Source of the DNA: Siderastrea siderea
Taxonomy: Eukaryota > Cnidaria > Anthozoa > Scleractinia > Rhizangiidae
Direction: 5' to 3'
Length of the DNA stretch: 64,000 nt
Assembly: GCA_964030785.1 (NCBI GenBank)
Contig: OZ034972.1
Location: 17,769,683 to 17,833,682 of the forward strand
How positions within the stretch are numbered: position 1 is the first letter of the stretch; every line of letters starts with the position of its first letter. A model generated the notes under the pieces. That model was not told the DNA's origin. It ran no database searches and saw nothing but the letters and a program-made list of their open reading frames with translations. Below, in pieces: positions 36,991 through 49,482 of the stretch. The position numbers and the translations under genes are program-made.

Positions 36991-38924
36991 AATAACTTAG
37001 GAGCGAATTTGCTCTTTCAATGTTTGGCCCATTTTCGTAATAAATACATTTCTGCTTCCAATTTTTGCTCCTTATTAGACCAAATTTACTCCTAAAATTT
37101 TGGACCTAGGAGCAGAATTACTCCTGGGAAAAAAAATTTAATTTCCAGGCCTGCTAATTTGCATCTTCTATTTTATAAAATGGAAAAAACCCTTGTGTTC
37201 TTGTAAATTTTTCAAACTTACTGCGTTCTGGAGTTTATTTTGCCACTTGGGAATTTCGGTTCATGGACAAATGAAATGATAATGTGACTGAGTGTGTTTT
37301 TTGTGTGCAATTTGTGTTGCAATGATTTGTTTCAACAATGATGAACGGGAAAAACTCATCATTCCCAAATGGCAAATAAATCCCAGAATGCGGTAAGTTT
37401 GAATAATTTACAGGAACCCGAGGGTTTCACAACGTAATTTAGAAAGTAGAAGACCTGAAGTAGCCAACTTGACAAGCCAAATTCATTGGATTTTGTTGAG
37501 GCTACCCGCCTGAAACTAGGTGAGGTTGTTTGTATATATGCTGACGTCTTAGAACTTATTGAGCTTAATAAGAAAAAAAATCTAATGTCGTTTGATGGAA
37601 ATATTCGCGTTTTCGTGAAAGGAATAGGTCTTCAAATAACACTTGTAACTCTTAATCGTTTATCTTGTTTGCCCCAAAGGTTAAAGTTTTGTAGAACTTG
37701 AACATTGCTTGCTTGCAGCACCAAAACTTACTAAAATCGGTTAACGCTCACTTGCCAAAAATTCAAATTAAAAAATGGAGCCTCCACGCTAATAAATAAC
37801 AGCGGGCAACCTTAGTTCATTAGATTAACTTTGCTGTTTTGGCTCCATTAATGCTTAGAATGCATGTAGGTTAGTTTTGGCTGTAAATTTGTGGCCAAAT
37901 CTTGGTTCATTTGGCTCCATTTATGGCTGAAAATCTATGGCCTGACTTTGGCTCCTCTCACAGTCTTAATTTTCGTACTGGAGGTTATTGCAATTATGTG
38001 TGGAGGTTTCAGTGCACCCTAAAAAGAGCTATTCATCGATCATGAATGAAGACAAACAACTTGCCACTATTTTCAAGAGGCTTTTGAACATTACACGGAT
38101 CAAAAATATGCCATTTAAAAGTTGAAAATGAAATGGAAAAGGTTACTTGATTGTAAAAGAAGTGGACATTGGAGGGCTCAAAGTGGAGCAATAATTCATG
38201 GAGGACAATATATATAAGAGCTCCCAAGCTGTCTTTTGGATTTTTTACCCCACCATCAGGACGGGGTCTAGTAGTACCTGGTTTTTTTTCATGCCCCAGT
38301 CCACCACTTTTCGCTCGGCCAAACAAATACTTGTTGCATCTTTCGCTACATAGGGTAGAGCTTGTATCTTGAGTGACCAAAATATGTTTTACATACCCAA
38401 GGGGAGGGGGGACAACGGCGGGGTCTAATGCCCCTGGGGCTTTTCTTGTTTCAGACAAATCAGTGGTCTTAATTTATTATTCCTAATTTCCTCCAAAAAA
38501 CCCCCTGATACTTGAACTTGTCGCAATTTATCCTATTTTGGTTGCAAAACATCATCACCATACCTATTGTTTGTATGGCGTAGCTCGCAAAGGGCTCAGA
38601 TATGGAAGTCTTTGTGATTACTCAATTATTTGACCTTTAAAAGAGTTTTTGGAAACTTTTTTAGTTTGTCTCAGACATCATAAATATTGCTGGGCACCGG
38701 GTTGTGCCTAATTTGAACAAGAACATCCTGGTAGAATTTCATCATTAAGGGAAACTCCTGGGTGTTTTGCCAGTACATAAAATATGTTTCTGGTTTTGGT
38801 TGTAGCCCTTTTGAACTCAGTTGTGTCTTTGATGGTGTTAAGGTAGCATTAAAGGATTAAACTCTAACTTCAGTTAGTTTTAAAAATGTAAACCCTAGAA
38901 CTTTCCGTTGTTTTCTTTCCGCAG
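36991..38924. other. Intron 5, unassigned
   Basis: No gene recognised. The minus frame 38033-38458 (141 codons) is proline/glycine-rich with no family features. The region 37780-37960 repeats tttggctccatt-type motifs three or four times. Confidence 0.35.
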
Positions 38925-39084
38925 CTAAACATAACTGTTTCCAACCTGCCTCCCTTGGAAGGATCAAACACTTACAAATGTTATATATATGGCAAAGAAA
39001 GACCAACTCAGCTGTCAGGTGAAGATGTAGTGCAGTGTAGCACTCCTCCAGAAGACCAGCTTCCCAGTATCTCGAGTGACACAG
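38925..39084 (+). CDS. Plexin exon 6: inter-PSI segment
   Basis: This exon has 53 codons plus one base, residues 557-610. The acceptor is tttccgcag before 38925; the donor GACACAG|gtacac is phase 1. It encodes LNITVSNLPPLEG, a YKCYIYG strand and VVQCSTPPEDQLP. In known plexins the equivalent region reads as a short strand ending in 'LP', a cysteine strand ('FSC.FG') and 'V.C..PP....P', so position and cysteines agree. Confidence 0.85.
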
Positions 39085-39892
39085 GTACACTAGCATGATG
39101 GTTTTTAAGATGGGCCTGTAGTCCAAGATTCTGGTCATAGTAGGTTGTTGAAGGTCATGATAAATGACTGATTGCTTAATAATATCCTATGGGGGTGGGG
39201 ATGGAAGAGGGCTTATGTTTTGATGTTCATTTTCTTGGGAATGTGGCTAGGTTATTGCAAAATTGATACCCAGTAGAAGAACATCCGTGAAACTTGGTGC
39301 CCACAACTGTATATAGTAACTCCAGCTTGTAAGGGCCCATCTTTGATAAACCATAGGTTTTCTTGTGTTTATTATTCCTTGTAGAATTTCTATATATTTT
39401 TGTTGACTCTTTTTACAACTGGTAAACAAGCATCTTTCAATCTACTCCCTGGAAATGATTTACAGCGTGAGCTGTAAGTGAAAAGGGAATCTATGATTTT
39501 GTTGTTTTATCAAATACTTCCAACCAACCATCAAATTCACTTAACTGTGTGAAAATTCAATCATCTGACTGTTTTGTTTTTCTTGATATCAAAGATTATG
39601 TGAGAGGTCTCCATTTTGCAAACAGCAAAGTGCTACACGTTGATGTTAATGGAAAGACAATTTAAAGTGCATATGAAGCCAAATTTGTTTTTACACAGTT
39701 ATTATAATTATATTTACCGTTTGAAATATATGATTCCAAAGTTTGAGATGTCTAGGATAAAAATTGGCGATTTTACAAGCACTGAAAGTTGGGCTGTTTT
39801 GCCCTGAAAAATGGCATTGAAATCGCGCGGCCAAAATACCACGTGACAACAGCCTGTGACGTCAATTTGGGGACACAAACTAGCAATCCAAT

Positions 39893-40281
39893 ATGGCGGA
39901 AAGAGAGAAAGAGGAGGCAAGAGGAGGGAGATGTTGCGTTGCTCGTGCCCCTAATGGTCGAAGTTGTAAAAATCGCGAGGAAAAAGGGATTTCGAATGCA
40001 TTAGTTTCCAACTGATCCGGTTGTGGTGGCAAAGTGGGTCAGATTTGTTCAAAAACACCGGCCGGACTTTAAAGATCCCACTGATTTCCAAGTGCTCTGC
40101 TCTCTGCTCGGTGCACTTCGAGGACGATTGCTACGAGTACAAATCATTGGTGATTAATACAATCAAGCAGAGTGGAAGCGTAAAGATCCGAGGTTTTATT
40201 AGGAGGACCGCTGTGCCCACGAGGGATACTGTTTTTCCTGCAGCTCCAGAAGAAGTTCTCAGTGATCGACCGAAAAGACAA
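39893..40281 (+). pseudogene. Decayed THAP-domain exon of the Kolobok-like element
   Basis: From the ATG at 39893 the frame reads MAERE.., then RCCVARAPNGRSCKN. After an in-frame shift a second frame reads FPTDPVVVAKWVRFVQKHRP and DFKDPTDFQVLC, and a third reads CSVHFEDDCYE. Together these form the C2CH THAP finger (C..C, FP, W, C-x2-H) broken by a stop near 40000 and a small duplication near 40105. It closes with a plausible donor, AGACAA|gtaagc, at 40282. I infer the first exon of a transposase, now dead. Confidence 0.75.
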
Positions 40282-41983
40282 GTAAGCCAAATATTTTTGA
40301 TATCAAGACTTGTATGTTTGATCAGTTACGCAGCACATGTATTCGATGGTATAAACTGATACTGTTTGGTAAGCTAAGCCCACCATACTGTTGATCCATA
40401 GAAAGCACAGTCATACACCATTCATTGTGTTAATTATAGCTCGTTTTAAGGATGGTGTTCGTATGGGTTCTGTTACTATGACAGATTATGTGCTTTTCTA
40501 ACAAAAACCTTAGCATCAACATGCAAATTCTCCTGTTGTTCAGTTATCACTGCAGTCCTCTTTTTCTTGTTCTCAGAGTGATCTGACTGACATTAATTCA
40601 TCTCCTACATTGTATTTAATTTCTCTGAAACCACCTGAATAAACAGTAAAATGCACAATTGACTGATTCAGGTGCAGAGCAAGAGGTATTGCAGCAGAGC
40701 AATACTGTTTCTGTTGAGAGAACAACCACTGGCACCAAAACAGCTCAAAAACCTCAGAACTGTCCAAATACAAAAACCTGGTCATACCAGGACAAGTTGT
40801 CAAGCAACATATTAAATACTGTCATTATGACATGCATGTTTTGTTTTGTTGTCATGTGCACACCACTTTCTTGATACACAAACCAAGCCACTGGGTATAG
40901 GGCTGCCACTGAGGGTTTGAACCCCTGACCCTGTTTAGGACGAGAAAAAGCCCAAAAATACCTACGCTGTTTAGGACAACACCCTTCGTCATTATTATCA
41001 TTTTAGGTCCTTGTTTGAGAAAAAAGACAAAAAATACAACCTGTTCAGGACAGACACAAAAAATTGTGTACCCTGTTTAGGACAAAGAGGCCAAAAACCA
41101 TACCCTGTCAAGCGGCACATCCCTGTATAAGCCACACCCCCACCCCTCCCCCTGGCTTATAACTCAGACCAAGGTCATTTCCCTTTTTGTTTCACTACAA
41201 TTTTAACCTGATATTCAAAATTCCCATTTTCGTTTCCCTTTCCCTTGAAGGTTCCAGAAATTGGGATTCCGCAGAGCCAATGATGTTGCACAAATAGCAA
41301 ATGCATGATTAGAATGTCTATGTGAACTTCTTTTTAATCAAAACTTTAGGATATATTTTATCCATTTTACAAACAGTGGAGAAACAGCCCATCTCATTAA
41401 ACCTGACTGGACTGACTGATGCGCATACAGCTAACCCCTTCTTGGGCACCCACATGGCTACACTCCAGCTACCTAGCAACAGGTCCACAGTGAACCAATG
41501 ATGCACAAGCAAGCATTTTGTTATAGACGCAATTGCTAAGAATTATTATATCCTCTTGCTTGTCTGTGGACAGCCATAAAAGTCAGTGGATGGTCCATCG
41601 ATAAGCGACAGCCCGGATGAATCTACAAGAAAAGAAACTATGAATCCCAAATAGAAATAGTTTCCATTGAATTCAGGCTGTAACTAAGTGTCAGTAAATT
41701 CACGAAAACCTGGAGCTATACGACATTCTACTTATCATAACAAAATTGATAAATCCAATGTGTCGACCAAAAAAAAAGAATCAAAGTCGAGATAATAGAT
41801 ATAGCTCCCATGGACAAGCGCGGCTTGTTAACAAGAATATCTGCCCGTGCGTGAAATATATAAGCAAATAAATATTACTACTGTATGTCAATAGTTCATG
41901 GAGTGTATACGTGAGAAACATATAAACAGACCAAAACTTTTGGTCTTATACTTCATTGACCCAATAAGAGGAAGATTAAGCAA

Positions 41984-42331
41984 CTAATCAGCAGCACCGT
42001 TCTGTTCGTGACTGCACTGTAGAAGCAAAAAATAATTCGAGGTAACGCGACAATTCATTGCAGATTTCATATAGGGCGAACGGGTCCGGGTTTCGCCACC
42101 TCTCAATATAGCGAGAGCCGGGTTCCAGTAGCAAGGACGTGTATATGTAAAAATACTTCGCAAAAAATACTTCGCAATTATACGTTCCAGGCGTTTACGG
42201 TATCTTGCCTCTAACACTGCTGGTGTAAGTCCTTCCTTCAACATTTTGATTTTCCTCCTCCGCAATATCCTCTTCATCGCGGCTGCTCGATAATTCAGAC
42301 ATATATTACCCATTTCCAAATCTCTGGACAT
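41984..42331 (-). other. 115-codon open frame inside the Kolobok-like element, unrecognised
   Basis: The frame is basic (MKRILRRRKIKMLKEG and YRKRLERI near the N-terminus) and lies at the right end of the element on the opposite strand to the THAP exon. No family is recognised. It could be a first exon of a second element-encoded protein or chance. Confidence 0.25.
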
Positions 42332-42746
42332 GGTTTTCTCCTAAAAATCCTCCTTCGTGACATGAAATCAGTGAGCGTAAACAAAACTTCTGTTCCCAAA
42401 ATTATGTCACAACCAAGGAATTTGGCAACAAACTCGGTCCAGTCCTCTGACCATTTTTCGGGACAAAATGGCCCAACTTTCAGCGATTGTAAAATCATCA
42501 ATTTTTGTCCTAGCCATCTCAAATTTTGGGATCGTGCATTTCAAACGGTATATTTTACAACTGTGCAAAAACAAATTTGGCTTCATATGCACTTTAACCC
42601 CAAAGAAATGAATTCAAATACATGTACACATACATGTACTCTCTTATTAAATCAAGGAGGTGGTACCACTTCTCACTATTTTTGCCATCTATGGTCATGA
42701 CAATTGCATAGACAATAGCATGTCTTCACTACTGTTGTACTTACAG

Positions 42747-42843
42747 GAGATGTCTTTGTTGATCTTGCTCTATTTTCCACCGAGTCCCAGAAGATTGTTG
42801 TCAGCAAGAAACTTGGATTTTATAGCTGTTCTGCCATTAAGGG
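42747..42843 (+). CDS. Plexin exon 7: inter-PSI segment, last part
   Basis: Two bases complete glycine 610, 31 codons follow, and two bases are left over (phase 2). The acceptor is tacttacag before 42747; the donor is AAGGG|gtgagt. It encodes DVFVDLALFSTESQKIVV and ends FYSCSAIK. Plexins have a comparable strand ending 'F.FYNCS' just before PSI-2, which is where the next exon starts. Confidence 0.85.
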
Positions 42844-44629
42844 GTGAGTACATGTCTTGTATAAGGAAATGTCGTAGCTACTCTGACCACTGTTTTTAAG
42901 CTGGCATATGTTTGCTTTGAAATTTTTGAAACCAAAAAGAAATTTTAGCCACAACTTTATATGCTTTAAGGGTTATGATAATGAGTACTTAACAACTATT
43001 AGCATGAAATTCAATTAAAGAACATCACAGTTGTAAATGCAATTTAAGAGCGAATGTTACCAACGGTCAAACATTTGGTGGCAACAGGTCAAAAATCAAT
43101 TCCGCTCATATTCTTATGTTGGGTAGACCTTAATGTGAAACAAATCACTACATAGTTCGTTTGGCTGAATATTGATTTATTTTCAAGAAAATCGATATTA
43201 ACGGAATTCGCTCAAAAGACCGCTTTTGAAGCTCAAAATTTAAGGCAAATCTCGAAGCTTCGCGTGACAAAATGAAGTATTCCAGAGCAATAAAAATTAA
43301 CCAAACTTGTAGAACGATGTTTAAATATATGTCAAAAGCAATTTCAGCAATTTCTGCTCATTTATTTACGAGCTCTAATTAAATTTATCTGACATACTTT
43401 TGACTAGATAAAAAGTATATCAAGTTTGACCCCTAAAAAAAGTATGTGGTACCGAATATTATTCGTCAAGAATCTGGATTTCTAGAGGAGAAGGGATGTT
43501 CTTTTCCCTCCTAAAACGATTTTTTGGGGAAATTTATTGATGCGATGTTATAGAATTTTAAAGTTGGACAAAATGCGTTGATTCAAGCGATCAGAAAAGT
43601 CAGCCTAATTAACTCAGTGTACACATACACAAACAATTTCACGTTTACCGCAGGTTTTGATCAGCCAACAACTGATTTTAACTCAAAATCCTCTAACCTT
43701 CATGTTGCTGTATCACGGATGAGAGCTGTCGTCCTAGTTCGTGATAAAATTCAAGCAAACTGTAAGGAAACTTGACAGGATATCGAAACTTGCCATGCCG
43801 TTTCACCGAACATCAGCCGTTTTTGATGTGAGGATTCTCTTTTCCTATTTTCGTTAGAAAACAGGCTTAAGGTGTTGTACAAAAGATGCCTTTCCTTTGA
43901 AACTAGCTCTGAACTGAACAGCGAAACGAGAAGTCGTTCACACCAAAAAATCTGTTATGTGCTTTGGGTGATGCCGCTAATTAATTCAGTCAGAACGAGT
44001 TTTAGTGAAATCGACAACTGCATGCATGTACCGCGGTAACGAAATTTTGGGTTCATCGGGTGTCTTTGGGGAATAAGGTCAAATTGTTTTTCAAATAAGC
44101 TATTCTTGTCATCCTACGTTTATTAATTTAAGGACTGAGCGAAGATTCTCAGTAGATTGGTTTCAGATGAGTACTTTGAAATCTGTGCAAAAAAAAGCGC
44201 ACGTTGGTTGCGAGACATGCCCGAGACTGAGCTTTTACCTGATGGGCAGGGCGAAGGGGTTTTAAAATATATGCTCTGTTGGTTTTCCAAGAAGTCGCAC
44301 AGTTAATGAACGCTATATTAAATACTATGGCTAGATTAAAATACAAAAACAGGCATGAAAATTTCCTGTTCGGTCTTAAAATTCTTTTTTCGTTTTGTTG
44401 GGGTGAGGGTGGGGAGGGGTTGGGGCCATAGGTTTTGGGGAAAGAAGTTTTAGAGAACACCGAATCGACTGATTGTATCGATTCCTGGCATTCAAAGACT
44501 TCCAAATAAGGCAATGGTGATACCTTAAACCTCCTTTTTATTTTTACCTGGTTCTTGTTCGTGTTTACGTGCTAGTGTACATTTAACGCACAAACACTTA
44601 TTTACGGGTATCTGTAAAACCCGGATCAC

Positions 44630-44760
44630 CCTGGAACATTCCCAGAACACCCCCCAGAACAGCCCGGAACAGCCCGGAACAATCCCGGAACACCCCTGGA
44701 ACATCTCATAATACTCCGGAACACCCTCGAAACAGACAGGAACACCCCCAGAACACCAAA
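44630..44760 (+). repeat. GGAACACCCC-type minisatellite (left) of the 8-bp-duplication element
   Basis: About eleven irregular copies of cccngaacan, inverse to the array at 46325-46425. Confidence 0.8.
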
Positions 44761-45862
44761 ATAGTGGTCAGCGGTCAGACACTCACGAATTGACTAAGCC
44801 GAAGACCTCCGAAGATTCCCAATTCTTCAGAAGACTTTTGCGGATCACCTTGAGATTTCCGAGCATTTCAAAAATGCTTCGGAATATTTTCAAAGCTTTT
44901 GAGAACAGCGAAAGAACCAATATTTCATGGAAAAAATATATTATACCAGGGCTCCTGATTATACACGTGTCCTTCATATCAACAAGCTTACAATTTTTAG
45001 TGATATGAAAAACAAAAAAGGGGACAGTTGAATTATTAATTCTGCATTGATATTTCTTGTGCGAAGTTTGCATTATCACGCTCTGGTTGACCTCAAAGAC
45101 ACAAAGCCTAATAACAGTGTCACGCAATGTTATGAGGTCATTATTCCAACACGATTGTCATCGTGTTATTACCACAGACACATGGAAAATGTTTGCCCGC
45201 CGGTTCGGTTACGCTAATATGTACACCTAATTAAAAAAAAAAACATTTCATATAAAAATTAAAAAAAAAAGAGAAATAGGAATAGATTAGGCATGCAAAC
45301 TACATTCAAGGATTCGCTCTGACGCAGAGCAATTTTAATTGAGCGTTAAAAAAAAAACGTTCACGAGCGTTCACATTTTTAGCTTTTGAAAACGCTCAAA
45401 ATGTGAGCTTTTAGATGGCCAATTCACCTTTTATCAACTCAGTTTATATTAATTTGAAGTATCATACCGCATTGCAGAGTGCTTCGGGAATATTAAAATC
45501 CGAGAACGTAGTTTCCATGTCTAATAAATTCCCATCTCACAGCTTTCTCTTTTCATATCTAAATTACAATGTATGTGGAAATGGGCCTGGATATATTTTT
45601 GGTTAACAAAAGAGCGTAGCTCGGGAGATAAATAAGTAGGAGAAATGTGCGCCTGCAAAAAAGTACTCTATAAGTTTGTAGAGGTATCCGAGGGCTTATA
45701 ATGTGGGATGTCACAATGTAATCCAGGAGCAAAAGGAGTTTACACTCTTATAGCAAAAAAAGGAACAAGTATTTTATTTACTGTCACAACCCGATCTAGT
45801 TAGACTTTAAGAGAAAAAATTCAATAAACAAAAAAGGAAAATATCAACGATGAGAGTACATA

Positions 45863-45902
45863 CCACATTTTCTTGAACTTTGCAAAGTTCAAGAAAATGT
45901 GG
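45863..45902. repeat. Perfect 40-bp palindrome
   Basis: ccacattttcttgaactttg is followed at once by its exact reverse complement with no spacer. It is near the middle of the element at 44606-46440. Confidence 0.95.
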
Positions 45903-46324
45903 ATACATAATGTTTAACATTTTTTTCGTGGTATTGAAAGTGAAACGCACTTTGCCTGCAAAATCAGTCACGCATATGCCCAAGAGTAAGTCATTGCGAC
46001 CGTGGCGTGTTATATGGTGAATTGAATTATTATTTGGGATGCCAAACCCCAGAATTTCACTTATATCCATGACGTCACATCTGTTTGTCGAGAGTTATAA
46101 AGTAAATCTCGCATGAGTTACAACAAATTCAATAACTGAATTGAAATATTCAAAATCAAACACACCAAATGAATGTTATTTTTGTCATTAAATTCGATGC
46201 TAGATAACAAGCTTCGGAAATCTTCGGGTGATCCGCAAAAGTCTTCGAAAATCTTCGTTCATCTTCGGAGATCCTCGGGTCAGTCTATACGTGAGCAGTC
46301 TGACCGCTGACCACTATTTTTGGT

Positions 46325-46425
46325 GTTCAAGGGTGTTCCTGGCTGTATTGAGGGTATTCCGGGGCATTATGGGATGTTCCGGGGGTGTTCCGGGGTGTTC
46401 CTGGTGCGTTCCGGGGTGTTCCGGG
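46325..46425 (-). repeat. GTGTTCCGGGG-type minisatellite (right)
   Basis: Repeated gtgttccgggg/gtgttcctgg units are the inverse partner of 44630-44760. Confidence 0.8.
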
Positions 46426-49094
46426 TCTTACAGACAACCCTTATTTACGGAGAATAGACATTAATAAGAAATCAAAACTCGTACTGGCTCTCAGGGAATA
46501 AATTTAATGATCTGCAAGATTGTGAAGAGCTTTGTCCTGTGGCAGAAAATACAACCCAATATGGGCTTAACTTGGATGACTTTTTATGAGTCTTGGGTTT
46601 TCTGCTTTCGATGCTCAACAGGCGCCAACGAAAAACGACTCTACTCGACTGACACTGTAGTGCGTGCAGTCTTTTTTTAGAGCTTCCAACAGTGAAGAAA
46701 ACTACAAAACGGTTAACTGGGGGGTTCAATGTTCTATTCAACACCGATCAATGCTGTTGAATTTTTAAAACAAGTTTGGCCAATGTTTCACAATTTTGCC
46801 GACTTTTCTTTTGTTCTCAGGTGTGCCACCCTGTGCAATGATGTTCTGTAATATTGATTCAACTTTTTCTATATTCTCAGGTGTGATCAAAAGTATTGAA
46901 TTCGTTTGCCCACCTTGTTCAACATTGCACAACAAAAAGTGTTCAAGATTGTTGAATAATGTTGAATGAGTTTGGTCGAGGCATAAAGTTTGCAAACGGA
47001 AAACGCAAAGAGCGTGAGGCAACAAAATGAGGGCGCAGCCGGGGTTAAAGGCTAAGAGAAGGGAAAAGTTTGAACCCTTAATCCCCCAACATGAAAAGGT
47101 TTCCCCTTAAGTAGGTTTCCAACCACCCATCGCCCCCATCCTCACGAAAGTGGGTCGGTCGGTCGGTCGGTTGACTGGTTAAGCAAAAGGGAAAGAAAAT
47201 TCCAAGATAATAATTCCAAGCGAGCCTTGATTAAAAATTAAGTCCTCAAAACTGTCATTTTACAACGACCCGCTATCACTCTTAAAGGTGTTCGAAGACC
47301 TTGATATGAGGGTGACTTAGATGTTCAAGTCACCTCAAGATGGCTTTAAAGAATATTAAAACGCACGAGGAAAGGGTGCAGGCACTGACTAAGTATTTCT
47401 AATCGGAGCCTTTTGGGTCTGTGAAATGCAGTTTTCGGAAAATCGAGAACCTGCAAATTCCTTTCCGATCCGCTTTTATAATTACTGAACAAAGCTTTAT
47501 CACATGCAGGTGGCTGGCTTGAATGTTGTGTGATGATGTAAAGCAAAAGGTTTCACTTCTGCATAATTAATACATTAAAAGTGGGGTTAGGTGAGTTCTG
47601 AAACAAGAGATGGAAATGCTCCGCTTTATTTGAAAATCCTTTAATGCCAAGAATTGTTTACTTATACCGTTACTTTCACCCGGGCACTTGCAATCAGTCG
47701 ATTTAGTATCCTCTTAAACGTCTTTTCAAACATCTTTAGCCCAAACCCCGCCCCACCTTAAACAAAAAGAAAGAAGACATTCTCAGACCAAAAAGGAGAT
47801 TTTCATGTCCAACTTTGTATCTTAATGCAGCCATAGTTCATTAACTGTGCTACCTCTTGAAAAACCAATAGAGAATATATTTTCGCCCTGCCCACCGGGA
47901 AAAAATGTCATGCAACCAACGTACGTTTCTTTCATTTTCACGCTTTTTTAAGTGCTCACCTGAAACCAATCTACTGAGAATCTTCGCTCAGTCCTTAAAT
48001 TAATAAACATAGGATGACAAGAATAGCTTATTTGAAAAAACAATATTATTTAACTTTATTCCCCAAAGTCACCCGATGCACCCAAAATTTCGTTACTGCG
48101 GTACATGCATGCAGTTATCGATTTCGCTAAAACTCGTTCTGACTGAATTAATTAGCGGCATCACCCAAAGCATGTAGAAGATGTTTTTGTATTAACGACT
48201 TCTTGTTTCGCTGTTCAGTTCAGAGCTAGTTTCAAAGGAAAGGCATCTTTTGTACAACACCTTAAGCCTGTTTTCTAACGAAAATAGGAAAAGAGAATCC
48301 TCACATCAAAAACGGCTGATGTTCGGTGAAACGGCATGGCAAGTTGCGATATCCTGTCAAGTTTCCTTGCAGTTTGCTTGAATTTTATCATGAACAAGGA
48401 CCACAGCTCTTATCCGTGATACAGCAACATGAAGGTTAGAGGATTTTGTGTTAAAATCGGTTGTTGGCTGATCAAAACCTGAGGTAAACGTGAAATTGTT
48501 TGTGTATGTGTAGACTGAGTTAATTAGGCTGACTTTTCTGATCGCTTGAATCAACGCATTTTGTCCAACTTTAAAATTGTATAACATCGCGTCAATAAAT
48601 TTCCCCAAAAAATCGTTTTAGGAGGGAAAAGAACATCCCTTCTCCTCTAGAAATCCAGATTCTTGACGAATAATATTCGGTACCACATACTTTTTTTAGG
48701 GGTCAAACTTGATATACTTTTTATCTAGTCAAAAGTATGTCGGTTAAATTTAATTAGAGCTCGTAAATAAATGAGCAGAAATTGCAGAAATTGCATATAT
48801 TTGAACATCGCTCTACAAGTTTGGTTAATTTTTATTGCTCTGGAATGCTTCATTTTGTCACGCGAAGCTTCGAGATTTGCTGTGAATTTTGAGCTTCAAA
48901 AGCGGTCTTTTGAGCGAATTCCGTTAATATCGATTTTCTTGAAAATAAATCGATATTCAGCCAAACGAGCTATGCAGTGATTTGTTTCACATTAAGGTCT
49001 ACCCAACATAAGAATATGAGCGGGATTGATTTTTGAGCTGTTGCCACAATATTTTGAAAATGTTTGATTTTTGACAACATTTGCTCTTAAGCAG

Positions 49095-49205
49095 TTGCAA
49101 AAGATAAACCTGAAAAATTCAGCCTTGACCGCGATTTGAACCCATGACCCTGCGATTACCGGTCCAGGGCTCAATCAACTCAGCTATCAACCCAGCTTGG
49201 CAGGG
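49095..49205 (-). mobile_element. tRNA-derived SINE, head and body
   Basis: On the minus strand TAGCTGAGTTG (49176-49186) fits the A box and GTTCAAATC (49133-49141) the B box. They are followed by ggtcaaggctgaatttttca and ttttgcaactgcttaagagc. The body appears to merge with the outer end of the 6-kb inverted-arm element. It lies 280 bp before plexin exon 8. Confidence 0.7.
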
Positions 49206-49482
49206 GGGGGGGGGGGACTTTGTGATAGACTAAGCATCCTATCCACAGAGAAGCAGTAATTGCTTCATGCTAGCCATGTGGGCCATCTGTGGTGCAACTT
49301 GGGTACTGGGGTACATCATGGGTCACAGGGACATTATACATGCAATACCGATGAGTGGTTTGTTGTACACCTCGCTTTGAAACCACTGAAGGGCATTCTT
49401 CATGGTACTAACAAAGTGAGGCTGAAATTAAGTTTTTTACATTAACTGGATTTTTCCATTCTGACTTTGTTTCTGGGTGTAG

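Larger units (their letters stand above)
39662..42597. mobile_element. 2.94-kb Kolobok-like element (TTAA duplication plus THAP exon)
   Basis: It begins TTAA|AGTGCATATGAAGCC and ends GGCTTCATATGCACT|TTAA. The inverted similarity continues for about 150-200 bp (caaatttg, gtttgaaatatat/atttcaaacggtatat, gatgtctaggataaaaattg against its inverse near 42500). TTAA target plus a THAP-type N-terminus is the combination known from Kolobok elements. Coding parts are decayed. It lies in intron 6. Confidence 0.8.
44606..46440. mobile_element. 1.84-kb element with perfect 8-bp target duplication TTATTTAC
   Basis: TTATTTAC is at 44598-44605 and again at 46441-46448. The ends GGGTATCTGTAAAACCCGG and CCGGGTCTTACAGACAACCC are inverse. 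8-bp duplications occur in hAT and P-type elements. Inside both ends are arrays of ccccggaacac-type units, followed by inverse copies of ttcggaggtct/gatccgcaaaagtcttc. There is no transposase. Confidence 0.85.
43030..49105. mobile_element. 6-kb element with 1.5-kb inverted arms
   Basis: The left arm (about 43030-44550) and right arm (about 47600-49105) are inverse copies. Shared blocks include gtagaccttaatgtgaaaca, aatcgatattaacggaattc, gataaaattcaagcaaactg and gtacatgca.gca. The outer half is closely similar; the inner half is more diverged with indels. The spacer holds a nested 1.84-kb element and a dispersed repeat with gttcaacattg motifs (about 46745-47020). No transposase is recognised. 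It fills most of intron 7. Confidence 0.75.

Noticed and set aside
38033..38458. 141-codon minus-strand frame
   Set aside because: Proline/glycine-rich with no family features; a repeat-derived origin is more likely.
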